Source: Cymbomonas tetramitiformis
Lineage: Eukaryota; Chlorophyta; Pyramimonadophyceae; Pyramimonadales; Pyramimonadaceae
Reading direction: 5' to 3'
NCBI GenBank assembly: GCA_001247695.2
Contig: LGRX02035104.1
Location: 21,111 to 85,110, forward strand
Length of the DNA: 64,000 bases
In this document: in pieces, positions 42,801 to 48,222 of the stretch
How positions within the stretch are numbered: the stretch's first letter is position 1
How the letters are laid out: each line of letters opens with the position of its first letter
Made by a program: the position numbers and the translations under genes
The notes under the pieces: model-generated
The model's input: the letters and a program-made list of their open reading frames with translations, nothing else
Databases searched by the model: none
Told to the model about the DNA's origin: nothing

Positions 42801-43186
42801 TAATGCTAGAAGGAACCGAGAAAGGGAATAAGCAGCCGGGGTACACACACCAACGAGCAATGGCGGATGCCGGGCATATACACCTAATTGAGGTAACCTA
42901 TACGGATGAAATGAGCTGGGAAGAGGCACTAAAAACGAAGTATACAAAGTATGCACCATTGGTAAAGCTATTGGAATTGTACGGGTACAAGGTGACGCTA
43001 CATGTGATGGTATTCGGGAACACGGGTACGATATATGAACACACGGAGAAGATTCTGACCAAACACCTAGGATTCGACAAACAGGAAGCACTACACCTGC
43101 TCAGAAAGATACATGACCTCGCTACGGGATATGCAGTTAGCCTTAACAGACTATATAGGAAAAAGGTGGACACCGAACCGGATTAA
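27833..43186 (+). CDS. Dualen giant polyprotein (protease, two endonucleases, RT, RNase H)
   Basis: 5,117 codons without a stop. Order: unknown N-terminal domain (1-460); coiled coil (about 470-540, SDKVEKGFKDTVDNVKK); Lys/Arg-rich stretch; four 158-residue repeats (910-1540); Ulp1/C48-like cysteine protease with GHW His1928, YDS Asp1951, Gln2004 and NCG Cys2010; a second Cys domain (GTCAADAF, Cys2107); AP-type endonuclease with TWNIQG Asn2454, TETK Glu2481, GDLN Asp2616/Asn2618 and SDH 2687-2689; RT with RGILQGDSMGPLLF and FVDD Asp3258/3259; RNase H with YTDGS Asp4402, AEL and TDS; zinc cluster from Cys4881 and restriction-like endonuclease (PHFVDIVM, IEVTYTDE, KTKYTKY). The start codon is uncertain (TTG at the quoted start). 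Inferred role: protein processing plus target-primed reverse transcription. Confidence 0.88.
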   Translation: MPLSEQFEEQRNLTVKLEQARDLTTTKSKALENFYSEELKDVRLSYTKWAKGYPLETPHGTLDEAGHIRYSLLKNCTTIDGKNLDENGFLANDFHITVGPMRVPPQQAIEFLGHMEAVLRGLHREHQDRHIISRQSPPRPRFHSGRVAALDIKFTKTEYATTVLATTLPLLPVNCFPIGGDLFTQDEPVFPRVRIYDVATRGGSESRMLHVLSDELKGKSITDLEENLLEVEGLESAQKGHRLQQRVASITANWLKLVAVSEEAAQKIETGTVRIPGINDYEVQRVALIKDVDKLAETEVVVVDTGSVIDPEFDTEALVRAVDEVFNTALGEYEHLLPHLAVPSYPATDKKDVASFARLRQLYKGRLFYFIASEEAYRWLTAQEGSQAKVTVEHKGMYFYLRPSDYSRNGKRGRGRQQRPVGITRDDTVVQALEAKLGTFAEAVKAATASRGGELGGDTESAIQDLGRQVNVLSDKVEKGFKDTVDNVKKVNASVDNVDKGVNKIIDLTGNVLKRQDAHLELAENQNKVATAMLQNLIKLNSSAGTPTPTPPSTGTGRRKRGTAGTPASDTRVDTDTDMDTVSSQIENLKRLRKVSKTQHPTQKINCLKEGEPTGEKRALSSGVKVGYIRKARQRRQEGEKRRGEKRSEAEQLKKRGRWKQHEKERAENQHEPSPSSLLVFSSSTAIDWSHMSENSVGNSQYGAHPKRVEVCKQQSNQKICIICITRNCLIFYEGEENHKVKRVSILPHPVCTSRGEKENIPRAPTQAGMVHTQPQGYDTCYMEIYSVPTPYKNPSTNWKHPDWITYPIHIGQQINRGQNDTKCKRNKKLSKYETIPAPEIAAQLAEYLTEVYEACSQKAQWRDNTQASSEQQKASRCKYFQKADKHTEACHTHINWQHMVHRDCSNKTNCSATHEKIRRNPNSKGTYLQKKGGIWAHDGKAEPKFFAQCLQMVKREGEVKMSMNGRHWTFSELLQELYVKIRTFVKTTKMDRYFEGTPKGCIQTSIDENGAQKCSKEAMRGFQLYVTRNKGGNTEGETHEPRRCTDNNGHGNDMQGTLKNREPIEANCTAIYEIKGGNPNPEGTYLQEKGGKGAHGGKIGLKYFAQCLQMLKRGGEMKTSTNERHWTFSELLQVLYVKIRTSVKATRMDRYFNGTPKGRTQASIEENGAQKSSKEATRGLQSYVTRNTGGNKEGGTCEQRGRTKNNGHKNDPQGTIKNEEPIGINYTAIYGRMRGNPNPEGTYLQEKGETGAHNGKIGQKYFKQYLQMVKQRSGMKMSVNGRKWAFSELLQKLYVKKRTFAKTTQMDKYFEGTLKRHAQLIIEENGAQNYSKVGVRRLRAYVTRNEENDTERETRKQMRCMGDNYHHNNSRDTLKSEKPIKISCEATHEKTRRNTNTEKVYLQDERGIEAHKDETGQKFFAQYLQIARCKRVMKMSVDGRHWTLSELCWMQVERKQSFSKMYPGAKHLQGGPQGGTQKCRERGEARKCSKESKGPHTSVTRNKENDTKGRARAKWRNERNANNSQGKSWQKTDRTHDKVAMNKVILVICVMTAVLTRGNMRGRKRLGQKPIQNTQTTDCKEAGKRTEAAGRKEVPARKRAERDTQMKNMATAETTLQGDEESEGGEGLPGRKHNRSHATITRRPTRDPRWLVTEEEGEQRESLRRSLTYYLRANRKEHAYAHKRGRRYWREQVMGKTCRWVQRTKYDRPQLVRSRQAVRQATEDKNQDRWMRRHGEMRRMTGEMRRMAKMEGAQLMTMHVTLDALSMLVEQTRKAQQAMKTPQQKATQRHPNELVNTMGEGTAVTHEETLGTRLSQQEAVKEKGKGKDATAPQQPSHIGGGTHPAKGTEGQYPKNSVTQGIFAEDGKLNMYQVDLALEKLEENPPGSITIQEILRLLKGNDGRFLEMIKGIVTNRGGTQVPVIGNGHWLLLMIGVCGTGNNRTLQAYVYDSMGVEKHTRKKTASRQMGMAEELQTTISGWAKDNKEAMGCQEARATLMYDKHQYDAYNCGVWVIYIAELWQQWLRERNGTWVQHVYTNTLQTSRSVVLHTTEIANRCRDKFRPMVKAAIMRENTLHMEQDTGEVELIEGVRVTKTEEQTEQVRGTCAADAFMRGMARDYTREQVENMMRQQGVGIQTIMEVEEALHALQQDTDALISETMEKMKTDGRTQIAIKDTGKWVMVMLTMTHRDMQAHVWIPAGGIEKQEELLIAIDVWALLREAYDLQQVHYSGLTTHSTPPEWEKFSQGEQAVRVAGSWKYWHVDGKPGQFKLGTRNTAQAQGGLRETRPVTGQTTGPTEEDTKRDEGRVDGSRKPTMERQATGEAKEEKSTNLTDRLVQTTLQFCPESAEQANERLKEEERTVVRKKLRPPTSTKRNQPTDTPTKTNERDNEEAEGSPGDIRAPSQPDKANSEEAKGSPEARKFWGGGMPKTEDLDGEKMTDGQQHTITFLTWNIQGSRYSLYELEEQMDRWDIDVAVITETKTANDDIKRHFRDSLRSNICTSVPGRGDAEEEHQTAGLAVVLRGEHAKPHNYTEVKVPHLQGVLTHTMLHFPGQKYIHLIGVYYPVEGKETAREEGYQEERTRSEARKGIREYVQMVTSASEGNEDETVLVCGDLNATTGEPRNSRDREWNKVLDATGLTDVGGSRETTLTWHSRRNIDRMLASRAEQKYYTQPTEMELTELHTSDHKMICTTQLDLKAWGTHRPAAQLQRRAKADRLRLPLTEKEGATLRQVLDTAYTREQQDELREAIGMIKRSTTKRHKRKAIDYAGEVVARILGTAKEEAVQNANLPKPAAPPEETHRLHLPKTLRKERDGHLRERNRCRLNISLWKRDIEARESVPEEIRKADFDNRTEEMREWEQWEREQKKIAAKEARKCITEHEANRKQKTRIKMREMYWNNIKHYHKKIYRQEVENGSAPAAIIQAIETRHGKLVVGQQKVAQAMGEHMAWSAPYKMREPERGLAEAPPWLDKKYKNYMQKDKCERPDQTKINLRVDEEAYRQAVRKMKTNKAAGPMGIQNEILKQMPYRFHEQLCELMQLMWGNRHTPLPWKKGYFCFHHKQGDVTQQKNYRPIALLDCLFKLYTAVLTKMLADFCEINGMLSQAQEGSREKHNTMRQLTRITNAIEDANLSKQELHATYIDFENAYGSVDHEKLIATLRHLGVPTQLTEAIKDILGEEEGDSIQMRAKVGEQISEEVPIRRGILQGDSMGPLLFILYLEPLLRWLEVGNHGYRHKYVTDEELRGELRTSSGAFVDDLIILTRLMSGMEQQLKKLAAFGDWSGLRINKDKSKITGVEHGNRNIRESKHKGIKCGNQTLKVLKAGETYKYLGVLLNMLGTWKEEKTKSLRELKRRIAALLATPLTQKQKEYSLKSAVLGKFRYGLHLGIYTQGEIQQVENQLGAALKRIYGLPANGTPNELNTEEKAEYGLGLQSLQAIYAQEVYSGLAEAVQSEEDKGVQMGYGKREKNLRTRQRMSQVSRSTAGLMEKHFGERGYCSNRGKLRMGLQTHTNTMRKMNALNEYGVHVKGVGAHMQELAKETLPIMKQLENARRVYTDAEMEGTIRTTKYLRRMDKEYRDPQEQPMTTGTEKLGTVNVIKDTKNEMATKEINFTKLLTLFRNYPDLKDLTTADGKKALPITALKATGGRVHDNKTVQKIAQGMLHLYPYICEAQPNSIKAPGDHWDHERNRKLKPEYVQPRKTGELEKYTRSTKAMSEIRNWPTQIKALHEAGNSLRRDIMRLMSMYPLANQKKHFEEAGVEWTEQEKEALGIGGVDHEWEEDDIMGEWTPQASAGEGLIQLDERKWAKQEDPMEAPDREGTHAPTRILASRQYLDNPADPDSKVIQYETQWTDSEGNVLSTWSTEESIRKHIPEHNPTGNRRWEELVEEWEGTKQDERTKSGPVSEILAGKPRSEQRYWKEVTHLTITTGETNPDQDIKQTLNTKNRQLRTEGDTTYCYEPNGGLIGTLSTAKVRELYNRYTREVGDGAVQCPTGEQLAKRLRLKLEHKIHVDTFEEEIAQLLIRYSSKAEMKHRKRNLQNHWTLPPEMMEAVQAATGARTEVFASPLNVHKNTTTYYSQYPRDSVFGAAGSAWEAQWGQLGAYQFNPEYTAEDLHRALKMAINATKTAKPVLGVGIYPTYAKSPYRKLLNKHMGYRVHELLEVKEGQFTFLPPDHWMQDNLQKPKQCNWNMRILVVANAAGWRKFCPNAVRTHDIFSKALLRCPQSKVRTVGRACYIHRPLTLRDTDRQPRSITEWEKDCVIDPSPWTSHELPVLRALPEEQVENHVEEIIDRWMEDRGREGEPRGGDRGPRPSTMDVLGANTTWSREEISRDALRRWALQFANPKAEEGDMEGDQWSQRERGETEEVEPQPESQWDSNGKGYPEPDRRFNRNEMVYTDGSQRKVKRENGEQEEATAAGVWDPRGGQNAEYMQRWQGHCQTVNRAELTAIYMALMLEANTGTTEVNICTDSLTSLYQIQNMKRRPHALEKHVHRDILWKIMKQIQTLNGEGTKVALYKVKAHVGIHGNEKADEVARKACVEGEYGFNHDNTDTVKLLAICEATGRQLEGHQAVLNHVTKRVREAKMTGKTNIIQRLKRKLETGPEEWETKRQRIDRMEAEKARRNGELEEPGAEEGTEEDTWPEELDMQTQEEEIEILRMEQEEETLIEAQGVWATPQEGDGNMPLTTGKEAGMHEQEEDRWREEEETRLRQEEGVTIVRGPPQGAGEPLDAQQHAELRETRGTGPPETRDINMETQQEEEEELAAMAQQQEEAQEELVTMHEMVQQQAVAQREARLAGEWRRASMGKIKVAVQETPEKYMQHLKGDTAMHKLSNEYWKKGNEYLNEHDVTVLLRCRANKLPAGPYKKWRRGMRTQKCKCCGMPGQVNAGGFIRTAHVLGGCTEREIRNMVISRSDETTKMIAMGMNKGRKGGCIIRTHAGKKGSGMNTGRPIEDFLLTRGQCRMDGRNHPAPEHGKDTIPHFVDIVMLEGTEKGNKQPGYTHQRAMADAGHIHLIEVTYTDEMSWEEALKTKYTKYAPLVKLLELYGYKVTLHVMVFGNTGTIYEHTEKILTKHLGFDKQEALHLLRKIHDLATGYAVSLNRLYRKKVDTEPD
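30560..32455 (+). repeat. Four in-frame 474-bp repeats inside the Dualen ORF
   Basis: Units start at 30560, 31034, 31508 and 31982, a constant 474-bp (158-codon) period although the copies are diverged. Each carries GTYLQEKGG-type, KYFAQCLQM, RHWTFSELLQ, MDRYFEGT, ENGAQKCSKEA and YVTRN blocks. Unit 4 is the most diverged. There is no stop in any unit. Function unknown. Confidence 0.93.
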
Positions 43187-43210
43187 GAGAAAGGATAGGA
43201 GAAGAGTCAT

Positions 43211-43271
43211 GGGGACTCACAAAGCCCCACACCCCGAAAAAGGGTGTCTCTTTTTCTTTTTCTTTTTCTTT
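43211..43271 (+). other. Dualen 3' end: hairpins and CTTTTT tail
   Basis: GGGGACTCACAAAGCCCC and ACACCCCGAAAAAGGGTGT can fold as two stem-loops, followed by CTTTTT units. The truncated copy (16083-16141) keeps both stems but changes the second loop (CGTCCA in place of CGAAAA). Likely the RT recognition end of the RNA. Confidence 0.7.
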
Positions 43272-43425
43272 TATTTGTGCCAAGTTTCGCGCTCTAGGAC
43301 GCACGGGAAGCCCTCGGCTGTTTGGCATCTTTGGGTTTGGGTGTCACGTTCGAACCCAAACCCAAAACATCTGCCTTAGAAATAAATTGCGCGTTGGGCG
43401 CACAAGTAACTTGAAGCTTTGTGAA
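43272..43425 (-). repeat. 185-bp satellite unit, right half, after the Dualen insertion
   Basis: Continues the monomer broken at 27256: TATTTGTGCCAAGTTTCGCG, GCCCTCGGCTGTTTGGCATC, CCAAACCCAAAACATCTGCC, ending near AAGTAACTTGAAGCTTTG. Confidence 0.88.
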
Positions 43426-43693
43426 CAAGGCTACAATTCAAGCAATTGCAATATCTTTATGGCAGGAAAGATTGACCAGTAAATTAACAGGTTGAGCAAC
43501 AGCTCCTCCAAATAGTTACTTCAAGTTAGAACAGCCTCCAAATGGGCAATATTCATGTCTTATACTTTCAAGGCGCGCAATTCATATCTCTAATCGATCT
43601 GTCCCATGTCGGCTGGCATATCATCATCTGCCACCTATACAAATCCTAATCAGAGAATCTGCATTTGGACAATCCTAATCAAGACAGTTGATT
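43426..43693. other. Non-coding stretch
   Basis: AT-rich; no gene seen. It may be the outer end of the retroelement LTR that starts at 44744. Confidence 0.3.
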
Positions 43694-44743
43694 TCATTGT
43701 CCCTTGCTGATCTTTGCCTTCTTCCTACGAGGAGCCACGTCCAGCACTTCTTCTTCATCACTGTCACTGCTCATGGTGCATTTCAAATGAGTGATATAAT
43801 CATGTGTCCAACATCTCGGATATTTCCTAGATTGCCTCTTCGTCTCTTCAGACACCCCAGCCTTATTCTCAACCATTGAAGTCAATCCAGTATCCGACCC
43901 ATATGGTTTCTTTGGTGGTACATGAACAGTTTCCACCACAGAGGCTGGGGCATCCTCAGATATGGCCTCAGACTTCTGCTCGGTAATAGGCTGATCATCG
44001 GGCTGAACAGGTGAGGTCGGGGAGGTGCCCTTTGGTACCCAGTGAAGTTCACCCTTCTCATCCATGATCAATTGCAGTCCCAGTCTCTTCAACCTTCGAG
44101 CTTCAGCTTGTTCTTCAGCATCGTCAGCTACCAAGTCATCGAACTCGCTGACGTCATCCTCGGTGTCATCATATTCAGGCGAAGTTGGCTCCCATTTCGG
44201 ACTGGCAGTGTCCATGTCATATATGACACCCGCGTCATCTTTGTCATCCGAATCTGGTAGCTTCTCCTTACTGTTAGTGACACCTGCGTCATCATTGTCA
44301 TCAGAATCTGGTAACTTCTCCTTACTCCAGGACACAGCGCCTGTACCCGAATCTTCACTGTTCGTAGGCGCTGAGTGTGTAGGCTTACGCCCCTTGTAGG
44401 GAATTCCACGATATTCGTCATCGTCAATCACAATCGTCGGATTCCAGTACGCGATCCCAACGCGGCTGATCGGTAATGAGAATGGCGCTACCGGCGCCTT
44501 CAACTGAGTGGCGTCTTCTAGAAACCAGCCGCCGCCCCTATTACGCTCCCAGCGGCGTAGCGCACCAGAAGGGTGTACGATAATATGCTGCCAGCTATAA
44601 TCAAGTCCAGGCTTTCGCTCCCCATAGTACGAAGTCAATGGCTCGGGAGTCCCCTTCCGAGCCCATTGCCATCTCACTGCCCCAGTATGCATAAATACAA
44701 TATGCCAATCGAATGGCTTGGCCGGGCTATTGTTCCCTGGCAC
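43694..44743 (-). CDS. Unidentified ORF inside the presumed 3' LTR of the gypsy element
   Basis: A 349-codon frame opening on GTG; the first ATG is about 20 codons in (MHTGAVRWQWARKG). Aromatic-rich N-terminal half (YYGERKPGLDYSWQ, HPSGALRRWERN, GGGWFLEDATQL), a central acidic region with two tandem copies of NSKEKLPDSDDKDDAGV type, and a C-terminal basic cluster (APRRKKAKISKGQ) that could be a nuclear localisation signal. The composition looks truly coding. I recognise no family. It follows the methyltransferase gene but lies beyond the polypurine tract, so it sits in what should be LTR, an unusual place for a gene. Confidence 0.55.
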   Translation of the reverse strand: MPGNNSPAKPFDWHIVFMHTGAVRWQWARKGTPEPLTSYYGERKPGLDYSWQHIIVHPSGALRRWERNRGGGWFLEDATQLKAPVAPFSLPISRVGIAYWNPTIVIDDDEYRGIPYKGRKPTHSAPTNSEDSGTGAVSWSKEKLPDSDDNDDAGVTNSKEKLPDSDDKDDAGVIYDMDTASPKWEPTSPEYDDTEDDVSEFDDLVADDAEEQAEARRLKRLGLQLIMDEKGELHWVPKGTSPTSPVQPDDQPITEQKSEAISEDAPASVVETVHVPPKKPYGSDTGLTSMVENKAGVSEETKRQSRKYPRCWTHDYITHLKCTMSSDSDEEEVLDVAPRRKKAKISKGQ

Positions 44744-44758
44744 AACTCCTCCCCTCTT
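44744..44758 (-). other. Polypurine tract and LTR start of the gypsy element
   Basis: Minus strand AAGAGGGGAGGAGT (44745-44758) followed directly by TGTGCCAGGGAAC, matching the tract and LTR start of the relic at 25515 (TGTACTAGGGAC). Confidence 0.55.
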
Positions 44759-44824
44759 AGCTTGTTAGTACAAAGAGATGATAACTCGGAGTCATTTGTA
44801 CAGCAGCTAAGATCCAGACACAGA

Positions 44825-45664
44825 TCAGCCATGCGTATGGATACATGATATGCTTTTCTGATCGAACAGGTGCTCGAAGAGTTGACGAAGCAATCCAGCG
44901 GGCAGAGGGTATACAGCAGTGGAAACTCCCGCTCCTTGTTGCCCTGGATGAGGTCCCAGTTGAGCAGTTTCCGGATGTGATCCCAGAGTCTGTTGGTGAA
45001 GACAAGGAGTATCCATCGTGCAGTACCGTAGATCCACTGGAGGAGGCGACTGCGTCCAGATGCAAGTAGGCTTGCGATAGCCAGTACCATACATACAGTA
45101 AGAGCAATACAACGGGGTAGGTAACCGGCGAACTACGGGTCGAAATCGCAGCGCAAAGGGAAACCTGCCCATCGGATTTTCCATAAACCAATGCTGGGGT
45201 TTGAGAAAGTCAAAAATTTGGAGCGTTCGGCGTACACAAGCATCAGCCTGTCGCAGTTGTCGCACCCCAGTGGTCTTAGCCTGACTGTATTCGGTGCACG
45301 GTGGGCTAGCCCAGATGACGTCAAAGTAACCAGGCGCGTAACGCTTGAAGTCCCAGTCCTGAACCTTCTCAGCGTAGGTAGGTTGACAGCGAGGATCATG
45401 ATCGACGGTGACCACAGTGCTCTTCGGATAACATGACATGAAACTTCTCTCCACACTTCCTGTACCACTGAAAAGTACTAGTAGTCGCAACTCGCGTGTC
45501 GAGACCCCAGAGTCCAGAAGAGCTAGATGCGTCACAAAGGCGTCAGCGGAGCGACAGTATTGTTCCCAAGGTAGGCAGTTGTCCAGAGAAGTGAGTTTTC
45601 CTTCATCAGAAGTATCCAGGAAAGTTAGAGCTCCGGCGCGTTCCCGCCTTTGCTTCCGCTGCAT
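44825..45664 (-). CDS. Retrotransposon-borne cytosine-5 DNA methyltransferase
   Basis: 279 codons from ATG 45664. C5-methyltransferase motifs in order: motif I LVLFSGTGSVERSF (AdoMet site), motif II TVDHDPRC, motif IV DVIWASPPCTEYSQAK with the PPC catalytic Cys, motif VI FMENPMG, motif VIII region YCMYGTGYRKPTCIWT, and a short motif X-like AVYPLPAGLLRQLF. It is small for the family and has little target-recognition region. Its frame is open upstream to about 45769 and reads a coiled coil (VELRGELEQLTEFEQL..) that looks like the missing end of the Pol chromodomain, so it is probably a C-terminal Pol domain now one base out of frame. Expected product: 5-methylcytosine in DNA. Key residues intact. 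Confidence 0.85.
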   Translation of the reverse strand: MQRKQRRERAGALTFLDTSDEGKLTSLDNCLPWEQYCRSADAFVTHLALLDSGVSTRELRLLVLFSGTGSVERSFMSCYPKSTVVTVDHDPRCQPTYAEKVQDWDFKRYAPGYFDVIWASPPCTEYSQAKTTGVRQLRQADACVRRTLQIFDFLKPQHWFMENPMGRFPFALRFRPVVRRLPTPLYCSYCMYGTGYRKPTCIWTQSPPPVDLRYCTMDTPCLHQQTLGSHPETAQLGPHPGQQGAGVSTAVYPLPAGLLRQLFEHLFDQKSISCIHTHG

Positions 45665-45714
45665 TCTGACCTCCTGTAAGGCTTTTTCCCGGGCTTGTCC
45701 TTCTCGTGATAGTC

Positions 45715-46447
45715 TCAGTTGTTCGAACTCCGTGAGCTGTTCGAGTTCACCCCGTAGTTCAACGACTCACGGGTCTTCCAGGAGTCATGAGCATTAGAGT
45801 ACCCAGTCCAGCGAACCAGAAATTCTTCTACTTCCTTGCCTCCTTTCATAGGTTTCACTCTTCGAGCCAGAATCTTAGACACATGGGTCTGGGATTGTCC
45901 ATCCACGAGAACCTTGGCAGGAGTAGGTATTTGTCGACGCAGCGCAAAGGCTTCATCCGCAGTGCGGTATTCCTTGAGGCGATGCTGCGCAAAAACATCG
46001 TGGATACGCCATTTAGGGGGTAACTTGAGCCGGTAAGCCACCGGAGCACCTCTGTCAATTTCGGGTAGCTCTCGCTGCTGGTCACTGAAGAACCTCTCGG
46101 TGATGGGTAAGGGCCCGTGCCAGCGAGGTCCCAGCTTCCTGAAGGATTCGCGGTTCATGATATTTTCCGTGAGATGCTTGGCATCTACCCAGACCAAGTC
46201 TCCCAACTGAAAGGATTTGGCGGTGTGACGCTGGTCAAACTGATGTCGCTGGCGTTGCTGTGCCAGTTCTAGCTTAGTGCGGGCGTCCTCTAGTTGAGCC
46301 GCGAATTTACTAGCCATCTCGTGTGCCGTACCTTCTCCACCCTTACGCTTGGAGTGTTGTCCAGCAGCCGCTTGCAGGAACAAGTCCAGTTGCGACATAG
46401 GCGAGTGCCCCAAGACCAACTCAAACGGGGTAAAGCCGGTTACATCG
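45715..46447 (-). pseudogene. Gypsy Pol, 3' part: integrase C-terminus and chromodomain
   Basis: Continues the Pol frame interrupted at 48421-48429; the sequences join in frame once the inserted element and one TSD copy are discounted. It encodes the tail of integrase (FQLGDLVWVDAKHL, KLGPRWHGPLPI, RIHDVFAQHRLK: the GPY/F-like region) and a chromodomain (VSKILARR, EEFLVRWTGYSNAHDSW). The frame ends at 45715, shortly after the chromodomain core; the usual final helix reads on in the -1 frame into the methyltransferase. Confidence 0.85.
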
Positions 46448-46779
46448 GGAAAAATAATTAATATAGAATAAGTTTTCTTAATCTTAGAATAACCCGTTTC
46501 ATCGTTAATTTAGAATAAGTTTTCTTGATGTCATCCGGCTATGACCGGTGGTCCTTTTCACGACTCGTGTTCAAATAATGTGCACACAGGTCAAACGCTC
46601 TCGTTCCCGCTGGTGCCATCATGAGGAAGCCTCCAAAAAGCTTTAAGAAGGTTTGTCTCGCTTGTGATAATGGTGGGCGCCGTTGTAATAGACACTCACG
46701 GCGTGTCCTGCTTGAAAAAAAGGCCCCTGTACTTCTTCTAGATTCTAAACCCTTTGACTTGCCTTTTACCGCTGCACGC

Positions 46780-47184
46780 GACCGGCAAGCATCTTTGAAA
46801 CTTCCGAGTTTCAAAGATGCGTTTTGTATTTTGGGTGCACCCTAATTTTACAAAACGGCCGAGCGCTTCCCGTTTGTGCGGGATATTCACATTTATTCCA
46901 TGGAATATTTCATATGGATTAACACACATAAGCACGAAGGCATCGGCCACGCATCTTTGAAACTAACGAGTTTCAAAGATGCGTTTTTTGTCATTTGGGT
47001 GCGCATACCCAAATAACAAATCAGCCGAGCGCTTCCCGTTGGCGTGGGGTATCCAACGCTTGAATGTTGAATATTCATTGTAATATGAGTTAGCAAGCGA
47101 GGTTGCAAAGGCATCGGGACAGAATCTACGAAACTGTCCTATGCCTTTGCCTTTGGGTTTGGGTTCGAAGGTGACACCCAAACC
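46780..47184. repeat. Two diverged satellite-like units with hairpins
   Basis: GCATCTTTGAAACT hairpins with 4-nt loops at 46789-46820 and 46951-46982, 162 bp apart, each followed by a CCGAGCGCTTCCCGT block like the CCGAGGGCTTCCCGT of the main array. Confidence 0.75.
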
Positions 47185-48050
47185 CAAAGATGCCAAACAG
47201 CCGAGGGCTTCCCGTGCGTCCTAACGCACGAAACTTGGCACGAATACTACCATGGTACATATATTTAAGTTACCAGAAGCTCAAGGCTTCAAGTTACTTG
47301 TGCGCGAAACGCGCAATCTATTTCTAAGGCAGATGTTTTGGGTTTGGGTTCGAACGTGACACCCAAACCCAAAGATGCCAAACAGCCGAGGGCTTCCCGT
47401 GCGTCCTAGAGCACGAAACTTGGCACGAATACTGCCAAGATACATATATTTAAGTTACCAGAAGCTCAAGGCTTCAAGTTACTTGTGCGCGAAACGCGCA
47501 ATCTATTTCTAAGGCAGATGCTTTGGGTTTGGGTTCGAACGTGACACCCAAACCCAAAGATGCCAAACAGCCGAGGGCTTCCCGTGCGTCCTAGAGCACG
47601 AAACTTGGCACGAATACTGCCAAGATACATATATTTAAGTTACCAGAAGCTCAAGGCTTCAAGTTACTTGTGCGCGAAACGCGCAATCTATTTCTAAGGC
47701 AGATGTTTTGGGTTTGGGTTCGAACGTGACACCCAAACCCAAAGATGCCAAACAGCCGAGGGCTTCCCGTGCGTCCTAGAGCACGAAACTTGGCACGAAT
47801 ACTGCCAAGATACGTATATTTGAGTTACTTGAAGCTCAAGGCTTCAAGTTACTTTTGCGCGAAACGCGCAATCTATTTCTAAGGCAGATGTTTTGGGTTT
47901 GGGTTCGAACGTGACACCCAAACCCAAAGATGCCAAACAGCCGAGGGCTTCCCGTGCGTCCTAGAGCACGAAACTTGGCACACATACTGCCAAGATACAT
48001 ATCTTTCAGTAAGTTGAAGCTCAAGGCTTCAAGTTACTTACTTTTTGTCA
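47185..48050. repeat. 185-bp satellite array, five units
   Basis: GATGCCAAACAGCCGAGGGC starts at 47189, 47374, 47559, 47744 and 47929, exactly 185 bp apart. Each unit has a GGGTTTGGGTTCGAACGTGA / CACCCAAACCCAAA inverted block and CAAGGCTTCAAGTTACTTGT. Units are almost identical, implying recent amplification. Confidence 0.97.
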
Positions 48051-48144
48051 AGCATAACACGCCGTGAGTGTCTATTGTGGCAAAGATGGCAAATAATAAA
48101 AGTCATTATGCGTAAAGAGTCGTTAATCACGGCCGTGACTTTTA

Positions 48145-48222
48145 GATTCACGGCCGTGAATCTTTCCGAATGGAACCAAAAACCGTTCGATTTTAATCGA
48201 ACGGTTTTTGGTTCCATTCGGA
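48145..48222. repeat. Two adjacent palindromes inside the Mutator-like element
   Basis: GATTCACGGCCGTGAATC (48145-48162, perfect) is followed by a hairpin with perfect 27-bp arms and a 4-nt loop (48165-48191, 48196-48222; arm starts TCCGAATGGAACC). Confidence 0.92.

Larger units (their letters stand above)
27257..43271 (+). mobile_element. Full-length Dualen-like non-LTR retrotransposon, 16 kb
   Basis: Bounded by an 11-bp duplication of satellite sequence. Only 10 nt precede the first ATG (27267), and the 3' end is a short hairpin-rich UTR with a CTTTTT-type tail (43251-43271). Coding fills almost the whole element: a 192-codon upstream frame overlaps the giant frame. Carrying an AP-type endonuclease, RT, RNase H and a restriction-like endonuclease in one protein is, as I recall, the definition of the Dualen clade. 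It has no obvious disabling mutation in the large frame and may be a recent insertion. Confidence 0.9.
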
